DNA of 32,055 nucleotides from NCBI GenBank assembly GCA_000415505.1, contig KE354220.1, forward strand, positions 1 to 32,055. Reading direction: 5' to 3'. The notes under the pieces were generated by a model. That model made no database searches. It saw nothing but the letters and a program-made list of their open reading frames with translations, and had not been told where the DNA came from. The position numbers were made by a program, and so were the translations under genes. This DNA is from Streptomyces afghaniensis 772 (GTDB taxonomy: Bacteria > Actinomycetota > Actinomycetes > Streptomycetales > Streptomycetaceae). Shown here in pieces: positions 24,403 through 32,055 of the stretch; positions within the stretch are counted from its first letter, which is position 1, and each line of letters starts with the position of its first letter.

Positions 24403-25088
24403 TCAGTGGTCGCAGGCCCAGGAGGCCTTGGCGGTCGCCGCATCCGCCTGCGTGCGTAGTGCACGTACTGCCTCTGCCGGGTCGTTTGCCCCGTAGACCG
24501 CCGATCCGGCCACGAAGACGTCGGCTCCGGCGTCCGCGCACCGCTCGATAGTGGAAGCGGAGACTCCGCCGTCGACCTGGAGCCAGAGCTCCAGACCGTG
24601 CTTGCTGATCAACTCGCGGGTGCGGCGAATCTTCGGAAGCATGATGTCGAGGAAGGCCTGTCCCCCGAAGCCCGGTTCGACCGTCATGATCAGCAGCATG
24701 TCGAGCTCGGGGAGCAGGTCCTCGTACGGCTCGATGGGGGTCGCGGGCTTCAGCGCCATGGAGGCGCGGGCGCCCTTGGCGCGGATCTCCCGGGCGAGCC
24801 GGACCGGGGCGGCGGCCGCCTCGACGTGGAAGGTGACGGAACCGGCCCCGCCTCGACGTACTGGGGCGCCCACCGATCGGGGGCCTCGATCATCAGATGG
24901 CAGTCCAGCGGGGTGTCCGTCGCACGGGCGAGCGACTCTACGACCGGCACACCGAGCGTGAGGTTCGGGACGAAATGGTTGTCCATGACGTCGACGTGGA
25001 GCCAGTCGGCTCCCTCCACGGCCTTCGCCTCGTCCGCGAGGCGGGCGAAATCGGCGGACAGGATGCTGGGGTTGATCTGCGCGGCCAT
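24403..25088 (-). pseudogene. rpe: Ribulose-phosphate 3-epimerase, frame broken by one base
   Basis: Interconverts ribulose 5-phosphate and xylulose 5-phosphate in the pentose phosphate pathway. The first part (25088 down to about 24850) reads [17 protein letters not shown], then [17 protein letters not shown], ending 'APQYVEAG'. The second part is in another frame and reads '[17 protein letters not shown]', '[12 protein letters not shown]' and '[11 protein letters not shown]' to the stop at 24403. Joined they give a full epimerase of about 228 residues. The break is at the C run 24846-24849 (G run on the coding strand), which needs a fifth base. All active-site segments are intact and the enzyme is central, so I regard it as a functional gene with a sequence error, though I list it as broken because the given sequence is. 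Confidence 0.9.
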
Positions 25089-25153
25089 GACCTAAGACTG
25101 CCATGCCCTCCGGGGGTTGTGGGCATCGGTCCCGGGTCGCAGAGGGGGTTGCC

Positions 25154-27295
25154 GTGAAACAGGGCGTCGCACATCTCGTCTGCGGTCGGCGGGCCAAGTG
25201 GCTGGTGCTGGTGTTGTGGGTGGTGGTGCTGTTCGTGACGGCACCCCTCGCGATGAAGCTCACCGACGCCCAGGACAACGACGCGTCGTCCTGGCTGCCG
25301 GGGTCCGCGGAGTCGACGCAGGTGCTGGAGATCTCCGAGGACTTCCGGCCGGAGCAGATCCCGGCGGTCGTGATCTACGCCCGGGACAGCGGGCTGACGG
25401 CCCGGGACCGGGCGGAGATCGCCGAGGACGTGCGGCAGCTCAAGGAGCTGCGTGACCACGGCATCCGGGGTGCGGAGACCCGGGGGCCGGTCTTCGACCG
25501 GCAGACCGATCCGCGGGCGGCGCAGGTCTTCGTGCCGATCACGATGGACGAGAAGGGCTGGGAGCGGATCGCGCCCGCCGTCGACTCCGTCCGGGACGAC
25601 GTCGGCGAGGGCGGCGGCGGCCTGGCCGTGCACATCACGGGCCCGGGCGGCACGTCGGCGGACTTCTCGGAGGCCTTCGAGGGCATCGACTCGACACTGC
25701 TGTTCGCGGCGATGACCGTCGTCATCGTCATGCTGCTCATCACCTACCGCAGCCTGACCCTGCTGCTGGTCCCCCTGGTCTCCGTGGTCTGCGCGCTGTT
25801 CACCTCCCAGGCGCTGATCTATCTGCTGGCCGAGCACGCGGGCCTGACGGTGAACGGCCAGAGCGCCGGCATCCTGACGGTGCTGGTCTTCGGAGCGGGG
25901 ACGGACTACGCCCTGTTGCTGGTCGCCCGCTACCGGGAGGAGCTGCGCCGGCACGAGGACCGGCACGAGGCGATGGCCCTGGCACTGCACCGCGCAGGCC
26001 CCGCGGTGCTCGCCTCCGGCGCGACGGTCGTGCTGAGCATGCTGGTGCTGCTGGTCGCCGAGATGAACTCGACCAGCGGCCTGGGCCCGGTCGCCGCGAT
26101 CGGTGTCGCCGTCGCCCTGCTGGCGATGATGACCCTGTTCCCGGCGCTGCTGGTGATCGTCGGCCGGTGGATCTTCTGGCCGGCGATCCCGCACTACGGC
26201 ACGCCCGACCCGACCGAGCGCGGCATCTGGGCGCGCACGGGCCGCCGTATCGCCCGTCGGCCGCGCATGACCTGGGCCGTCACGGCACTGGCCCTGGCGG
26301 TCTGTTCGCTGGGCCTGATCCAGCTGCGCGCCGAGGGCATCGGCAACGCGGACGCGTTCACCGGGAAACCGGACTCGATCGTCGGCCAGGAGGTTTCCGC
26401 ACGCTACTTCCCGGCCGGGAGCGGCAGCCCGCTCGTCATCGTCAGCGACCAGGCGCAGGCCCAGCAGGTGGGCCGCGCGGTCGCCGCCACGCCGGGCGTG
26501 GTCCCGCAGTCGCTGGGCCTGCCGCCGGGCACGAAACCGTCCTTCCAGGGCAGGGTCCTCTTCGAGGCCACGATGACCGCCCCGGCCGACAGCGACGCGG
26601 CGAAACAGACCGTGGAGCGGGTACGGGACGCCGTCCGTGCGGTACCGGACGCCGATGCCAAGGTGGGCGGCGGTACGGCCGGCCTCGTGGACATGGACGA
26701 GGCGATCACCCGCGACAACGTGCTGATCATCCCGCTGGTGCTGGCGGTCGTCCTGCTGATCCTGTGCGTCCTGCTGCGCGCGCTGATCGCCCCGCTGCTG
26801 CTGATCGGGACGGTGATCCTGTCGTTCGCGGCGGCCCTCGGCATCAGCGCGCTCGCGTTCCGGTACGTCTTCGACTACGCGGGCGAGGCGACCGACTTCC
26901 CGCTGTTCGTCTTCGTGTTCCTGGTCGCCCTGGGCATCGACTACAACATCTTCCTGACCACCCGCATCCGCGAGGAGGCGGCCCGCCAGGGCACCAGAAC
27001 GGGCGTGGTCACCGGGCTCGCCACCACCGGCGCCGTCATCACCTCCGCCGGCCTGGTCCTGGCCGGCACCTTCGCCGCCCTCGGCACCCTCCCGATGGTC
27101 GCCTTCGCCGAGATCGGCTTCGCGGTCGCCCTCGGCGTCCTCATCGACACGTTCGTCGTGCGCTCAGTCCTGGTGACGTCGCTGTTCCTGGACATCGGTC
27201 CGAAGGTGTGGTGGCCGCACCGGCTGGCCGGGGAGGACGGCGGTGCGGCCGACCGGGAGAGCGTCGGAGCGGGGGTCAGCCGGTCCGGCGGATGA
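25154..27295 (+). CDS. MMPL-family RND transporter
   Basis: A 713-residue inner-membrane transporter of the MMPL/RND superfamily. The layout is one membrane segment, a large outer loop (about 40-180), five segments, a second loop (about 390-530) and five more segments. The paired Asp-Tyr motifs for proton coupling are '[18 protein letters not shown]' and [17 protein letters not shown]. Relatives move lipids or drugs out of the cell; the cargo here is unknown. GTG 25154 is chosen because AGAGGGGG lies about 5 bases before it and the basic [15 protein letters not shown] leads into segment 1. It is divergent from rpe and its end overlaps rsmB by 20 bp. Confidence 0.92.
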   Translation: MKQGVAHLVCGRRAKWLVLVLWVVVLFVTAPLAMKLTDAQDNDASSWLPGSAESTQVLEISEDFRPEQIPAVVIYARDSGLTARDRAEIAEDVRQLKELRDHGIRGAETRGPVFDRQTDPRAAQVFVPITMDEKGWERIAPAVDSVRDDVGEGGGGLAVHITGPGGTSADFSEAFEGIDSTLLFAAMTVVIVMLLITYRSLTLLLVPLVSVVCALFTSQALIYLLAEHAGLTVNGQSAGILTVLVFGAGTDYALLLVARYREELRRHEDRHEAMALALHRAGPAVLASGATVVLSMLVLLVAEMNSTSGLGPVAAIGVAVALLAMMTLFPALLVIVGRWIFWPAIPHYGTPDPTERGIWARTGRRIARRPRMTWAVTALALAVCSLGLIQLRAEGIGNADAFTGKPDSIVGQEVSARYFPAGSGSPLVIVSDQAQAQQVGRAVAATPGVVPQSLGLPPGTKPSFQGRVLFEATMTAPADSDAAKQTVERVRDAVRAVPDADAKVGGGTAGLVDMDEAITRDNVLIIPLVLAVVLLILCVLLRALIAPLLLIGTVILSFAAALGISALAFRYVFDYAGEATDFPLFVFVFLVALGIDYNIFLTTRIREEAARQGTRTGVVTGLATTGAVITSAGLVLAGTFAALGTLPMVAFAEIGFAVALGVLIDTFVVRSVLVTSLFLDIGPKVWWPHRLAGEDGGAADRESVGAGVSRSGG

Positions 27296-28703
27296 GCGCC
27301 AGGTACATGGCGTCGGTCCCGTGCAGATGCGGCCACAGCTGCACGTCGGGCCCTTCGCCGAGATCCGGTACGCCGGGCAGCAGCGGCCGGGCGTCGAGGA
27401 GCTCGGTGTCCGGGTACTGCTTGAGGACGTCGGCGACCACGGCTCTGGTCTCGGCGAGGTGCGGCGAGCAGGTCGCGTAGCCGACGACGCCGCCGACCCG
27501 CACCGACTCCAGGGCGGTGCGCAGCAGGCCGCGCTGCAACGGCGCGAACCCCTCCAGGTCCTCCGGCCGGCGCCGCCAGCGTGCCTCGGGGCGTCGTCTC
27601 AGGGCACCGAGCCCGGTGCACGGCACGTCGACCAGCACGCGGTCGAAGCTGCCGGGCCGCCACGCCGGACGCGTCCCGTCCGCGGCGATCACCTGGTACG
27701 GCCCGGGGTTGCCCTCCAGCGCCCTGGCCACGAGCCCGGCGCGGTGGGTCTGCTTCTCGGAGGCGACGAGCAGCGCGCCCCGCTGGGCCGCGAGGGCGCC
27801 GAGCAGCGCGGCCTTGCCGCCGGGCCCCGCACACCCGTCCAGCCACCGCCGGTCGGGCCCGTCCAGCGGCGCGCCCGCGAGGGCGAGCGCCACGAGCTGG
27901 CTGCCCTCGTCCTGCACGCCCGCTCGTCCGTCCCGCACCGCCGCGACGGCGCCCGGCTCACCGCCCTCGGTCAGCCGCACGGCGTACGGCGACCAGTGCC
28001 CCGGCACGGCAGCGTCCTCTTCGAGCAGTTCCTCGGCGGTGGCCCGCCCGGGCCGGGCCACCAGGGTGACCTCGGGCCGCTCGTTGTCGGCGCGCAGCAG
28101 GTCCTCGATGCCGGCGCGGCCGCCGCCGAGGGAGTCCCACAGTGCCGACACGACCCACCGCGGATGCGAGTGGACGACGGCGAGATGGTCCTCGGGATCG
28201 TCGTCGTACGGCGGCGCGACCCGCTCCAGCCAGCCGTCCAGATCGTGCTGCGCGACCTTCCGCAGCACGGCGTTGACGAACTTGGCGCGCCCGTCGCCGA
28301 GCACGACCCGGGCGAGCTCGACGGTGGCGGACACCGCCGCGTGCGTCGGAATCCGGGTCCCGAGCAGCTGGTGCGCGCCGAGGCTCAGCACGTCCAGCAC
28401 CGGCGGGTCGACCTCCCCCAGCGGCCGGTCCACGCAGGCCGAGAGGACCGCGTCGTACGTCCCCTGCCGCCGCAGCGTGCCGTACACCAGCTCGGTGGCC
28501 AGCGCCGCGTCCCGGGCGTCGAAGTTCTCGGGTCCCTCCTTCTCCCGCGCCTTGCGCAGCAGCGGCGGGAGGACGAGGTTGGCGTAGGCGTCCCGCTCGT
28601 CCACGGCCCTCAGCGCCTCGAAGGCGAGGATGCGGACGGGGTCCTTCTTGGGCCGCCGGTAGGGCTTGCCGGACGTACGGGGCCGACGGGGCTGGTCGCT
28701 CAC
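27276..28703 (-). CDS. rsmB: 16S rRNA m5C967 methyltransferase (RsmB/Fmu)
   Basis: A 475-residue SAM-dependent methyltransferase. An NusB-like RNA-binding domain (about 25-170) precedes the Rossmann domain. Motif I is WLDGCAGPGGKAALLGA; the two catalytic cysteines lie in LVDVPCTGLG and 'GYATCSPHLAETR'. It modifies C967 of 16S rRNA. The GTG at 28703 gives MSDQPRRPRTSGKPYRRP, a basic disordered start usual in actinobacteria. It follows fmt by 69 bp on the same strand, the usual fmt-rsmB order, and probably shares its message. Its 3' end overlaps the MMPL gene by 20 bp. Confidence 0.95.
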   Translation of the reverse strand: MSDQPRRPRTSGKPYRRPKKDPVRILAFEALRAVDERDAYANLVLPPLLRKAREKEGPENFDARDAALATELVYGTLRRQGTYDAVLSACVDRPLGEVDPPVLDVLSLGAHQLLGTRIPTHAAVSATVELARVVLGDGRAKFVNAVLRKVAQHDLDGWLERVAPPYDDDPEDHLAVVHSHPRWVVSALWDSLGGGRAGIEDLLRADNERPEVTLVARPGRATAEELLEEDAAVPGHWSPYAVRLTEGGEPGAVAAVRDGRAGVQDEGSQLVALALAGAPLDGPDRRWLDGCAGPGGKAALLGALAAQRGALLVASEKQTHRAGLVARALEGNPGPYQVIAADGTRPAWRPGSFDRVLVDVPCTGLGALRRRPEARWRRRPEDLEGFAPLQRGLLRTALESVRVGGVVGYATCSPHLAETRAVVADVLKQYPDTELLDARPLLPGVPDLGEGPDVQLWPHLHGTDAMYLALIRRTG

Positions 28704-28772
28704 GAAAAAGGTGCTCCGGGTGTGAGAAGAAGTGCGCCGTCCAGCCTACGCCGCCCCGGACGTGTCGCCGCG

Positions 28773-29705
28773 TCAGCCCCCGAGCCGCTCGCCCTCGGTG
28801 ATCCGCGCCCCGCGGGCCCAGTCCGCCGCCCGCATCGGCTTCTTGCCCTGGGCCTGCACCCAGAGCAGCTCGACGGCGTACGAGCCGGTGCCGACGTACA
28901 CGTTGTTCTTCCTGGCGGAGATCTGCCCCGGGGCGAGATCCGTCCGGTCCGGCACGGGGGCGACCTGGATGAGCTTGAGCCGCTCACCGCGGAACATGGT
29001 CCAGGCGCCGGGGGCCGGAGTGCAGCCCCGCACCATCCGGTCGACGCGCAGCGCGGGAGCGCTCCAGTCGATGTGAGCGTCCTCGACGTTGACCTTCGGG
29101 GCCAGGCTGACGCCGTCGGCCGGCTGCGGTACGGCCTTCAGCGTGCCGTCCTCGATCCCGTCCATGGTCGCCGCGAGCAGCCCGGCACCGGCGAAGGCCA
29201 GCCGCGTCAGCAGGTCCCCGCTGGTGTCGGTGGGCCGGATCTCCTCGGTGACCGTCCCGTACACCGGCCCGGAGTCGAGTCCCTCCTCGATGAGGAAGGT
29301 GGAAGCCCCGGTGATCTCGTCCCCGGCCATGATGGCGTGCTGCACGGGCGCGGCACCGCGCCAGGCGGGCAGCAGGGAGAAGTGCAGATTGACCCAGCCG
29401 TGCGCGGGGACGTCGAGAGCGACGCGGGGCAGCAGGGCGCCGTAGGCGACGACGGGACAGCAGTCCGGCCCGATCTCCCGCAGCCGCTCCAGGAACTCGG
29501 GGTCCTTCGGCTTCGCCGGCTTCAGCACCTCGATCCCGGCCTCCTCCGCCCGCTCGGCGACGGGCGACGCGACGAGCCTGCGCCCCCGCCCGGCCGGCGC
29601 GTCGGGCCGCGTGACGACAGCGGCCACCTCGTGCCGCTCAGAGGCGAGAAGAGCGTCCAGAGCGGGAACGGCGACCTCGGGTGTACCGGCGAAGACGAGC
29701 TTCAT
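28773..29705 (-). CDS. fmt: Methionyl-tRNA formyltransferase
   Basis: Formylates the initiator methionyl-tRNA using 10-formyl-tetrahydrofolate. The 310-residue length is normal. The hallmark '[20 protein letters not shown]' (about 112-131) carries the catalytic Asn and His, and the Asp follows in [13 protein letters not shown]. The C-terminal domain (about 205-310) binds tRNA. The ATG at 29705 gives [15 protein letters not shown], the standard N-terminus; 14 more open codons upstream are ignored. The Shine-Dalgarno is weak (GAGG, about 10 bases away). It heads the fmt-rsmB pair; priA lies further upstream on the same strand, separated by an oppositely oriented gene. Confidence 0.96.
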   Translation of the reverse strand: MKLVFAGTPEVAVPALDALLASERHEVAAVVTRPDAPAGRGRRLVASPVAERAEEAGIEVLKPAKPKDPEFLERLREIGPDCCPVVAYGALLPRVALDVPAHGWVNLHFSLLPAWRGAAPVQHAIMAGDEITGASTFLIEEGLDSGPVYGTVTEEIRPTDTSGDLLTRLAFAGAGLLAATMDGIEDGTLKAVPQPADGVSLAPKVNVEDAHIDWSAPALRVDRMVRGCTPAPGAWTMFRGERLKLIQVAPVPDRTDLAPGQISARKNNVYVGTGSYAVELLWVQAQGKKPMRAADWARGARITEGERLGG

Positions 29706-29934
29706 GGGGTGGTGGGGGCCTCTCGGACGGGGGTCGATGACGGGCAACGCCCAAGTCTATGAGCCGGACACGGAAAGCCGCCGACGGCGCCCGGCCACCA
29801 CGGGAGAGCCGGGCCACTTGGTGGAGAGCTACGGGCGGTGCGCGGGTGGGAGACCAAAGCCGATGACCGAAGGCTGAGGCGCACACCCCGCGCAAACAGG
29901 CGCACGCATATGCCCCCACGCCCCCACACCGTGA

Positions 29935-30576
<642 letters not shown>

Positions 30577-30595
30577 GCCACCCTCCTGTCCCCTG

Positions 30596-30643
30596 CCTTC
30601 CCGGAGCACTTCCGGGAGGGCAGCGACGTATCCGGACGCTGCC
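30596..30643. terminator. Double hairpin between the convergent HTH and priA genes
   Basis: CCTTCCCGGA (30596-30605) pairs with TCCGGGAGGG (30611-30620), a 10-bp stem with one G-T pair and a 5-base loop. It is followed by GGCAGCG (30619-30625) with CGCTGCC (30637-30643). Placed between two converging stops, it probably serves as a terminator in both directions. Confidence 0.7.
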
Positions 30644-30689
30644 GTCCCGGTGTCGTGCGAAAGCCGCCCCGCCGGACCCCGGCAGCGGC

Positions 30690-32055
30690 TCACCCGATGT
30701 CAGCCGGATCGATCCGCACCCAGACAGGCTCCGCACTCCCCCGGGCCATCCGCGCGGCCTGCGCGGCCTTCAGGGCGGCGGCCAGCGCCGCCCCTTCCCC
30801 GGCGGCACCCGGACCAACGCCCGTTCCCACTGCTCCCCGGGCGGCGGCGCTCCCGCCCGCCGCGGTCGCCCCGCCGCGGGGACGGGCAACGGCACCGGTC
30901 CCAGCACCTCGGCCTCCGGCGGCAGTTCGGCCGTCCGGAGAAACTCCGCCACCGCCTCCGCCGGCCCCGACACGGCGGCCATCCGCGACACCGGCGGAAA
31001 CCCCAGCTCGGCCCGCTCGGCGAGCTCCCGCACCGCGTGACCGACGGGGTCCCACCGTACGAGCGCCTGGACGGGCCGCAGCGTCGGCTCGGCCACGACC
31101 ACCACCGTGCCGCCGGCCGGCTGCGGCCGGACCGAGCGACCCGGCCGCGATCCACCGCCGCAACGCGTCCTCTCCGGCCCGCAGATCGGGCCGCCCGAGC
31201 ATGGCCCACCCGTCCAGCAGCAGCGCCGCCGCGTATCCGCCCTCGGCGACGGGCTCGGCCCCCGGCGTGCTCACCACCAGGGCGGGCGCCCCCGGCACCG
31301 TGTCGAGCACGTGTTCACGACCCGAGGTCCGCACCGGAACGGCGGGGAAGGCCCGTCCGAGTTCCTCGGCGGTCCGCCGCGCGCCCACCACCGAGGCGCG
31401 CAGCCGGAAGGCGCCGCACTCCGGGCAGTGCCAGCCGCTCTCCTCACGGCCGCACCACCCGCAGCACAACGCGCCGCCGTCCCGCGTTTCCAGCGGCCCG
31501 GAGCAGTGCCGGCACCGCGCGGGCGCCCGGCAGTTGGCGCACGCCATGCGCGGCACGTACCCCCGCCGGGGCACCTGCACCAGCACCGGACCGTGCCGCA
31601 GGCCCTCCCTGACGACCTGCCAGGCGAGGGTCGGCAGCCGGGCGGCCCGGGCGGCCTCGTCCCGGGCGAGGTCTCCGTCCCCGACGGTGCGGACGAGCGG
31701 AGCGGTGGCGCGCACCTGTTCGCGCCCGGCGACCAGCGGTCGGGCCCATCCGCTCTCGACGAGCTGCGCGGCCTCCACCGTGCAGCCCCAGCTGCCCAGC
31801 AGGAAGCCGCACTTGTCCTGGGCAGCCCGCAGCAGCAGCACCTCGCGTGCGTGGGGCTGCGGGGCGTGCTGCTCGCTGTGGCTGTCGTCCCCGTCGTCCC
31901 AGATGGCGACCAGTCCGAGGTCCTGGACCGGTGCGAACATCGCGGCCCGGGTCCCGATCACGGCCCGGACGGAGCCCCGCCGGACCGCGAGCCACTGCGC
32001 GTACCGCTTCTCGGGCCCCGCGTCGGCGGTGAGCACCGCGTGCCGCCCCTCCCCA
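30690..32055 (-). pseudogene. priA: Primosomal protein N' (PriA), C-terminal part, two compensating frame breaks, cut by window end
   Basis: PriA restarts stalled replication forks; actinobacterial versions are often annotated as probable because helicase motifs are degenerate. The 5' end lies beyond 32055. Visible parts are 'AVIGTRAAMFAPVQDLGL', WDDGDDSHSEQHAPQPHAR, and the zinc-binding region with paired cysteines (CANCRAPARCRHC, then CCGWC and CPEC). The frame is normal down to 'DALRRWIAAGSL', then shifts near 31132 (one extra base; the correct text 'TVVVVAEPTLRPVQALVRWD' is in another frame), and returns near 30791-30794 (one missing base in a G run) to end WVRIDPADIG. Two small indels fix the protein, so the gene is probably intact in the cell. 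Confidence 0.88.

Overview
The window looks like a piece of a Streptomyces chromosome core. It is very GC-rich, third codon positions are almost always G or C, GTG starts are common, and the gene content is typical of the genus: an FMN-riboswitch rib operon with ribM, an ECF41 sigma factor, an NCS2 permease, a GH6 cellulase, GuaB1, a barstar-like protein and the rsmB-fmt-priA neighbourhood. I see no tRNA, rRNA, CRISPR array, phage gene or transposase.

Layout. (1) 181-5169, minus strand: an FMN riboswitch followed by ribE-ribM-ribBA-ribH-hisE-hisG and a PH-domain membrane protein, tightly packed and probably one transcription unit. (2) 5326-5431: a chitinase-type promoter with no chitinase behind it, then a tiny Arg-rich ORF and a hairpin. 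(3) 5473-7687: an ECF41 sigma factor, a block of about 119-bp tandem repeats, an ECF41-like promoter and an NAD(P)-binding epimerase/SDR that is the probable target. (4) 7701-13103: a ROK regulator divergent from an MFS exporter with a strong palindrome between them, an NCS2 nucleobase permease, and a GH6 cellulase in tail-to-tail overlap with it. (5) 13207-13919: a DUF5995-type protein. (6) 13931-20743: lysine catabolism and uptake. It holds davA and davB, an unrelated secreted protein and MFS transporter, then an amino-acid permease co-transcribed with an Lrp/AsnC regulator. (7) 20707-25088: GNAT, guaB1, barstar, SorC-type regulator, rpe. (8) 25154-32055: MMPL transporter, rsmB, fmt, an HTH protein and the C-terminal part of priA.

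The most interesting signal is a conserved array of three TTGC-containing words, including an identical 13-mer, with nearly identical spacing. It lies in front of both davA-davB and the permease-lrp pair, 4 kb apart. It suggests an undescribed local regulon in which the Lrp-family protein couples lysine uptake to the lysine 2-monooxygenase pathway.

Several genes show single-base frame breaks: the N-terminus of the GH6 enzyme, the C-terminus of the DUF5995 protein, rpe in a G run, and two compensating breaks in priA. Because rpe and priA are housekeeping genes, these are best explained as residual indels of the assembly. Real mutations are possible.
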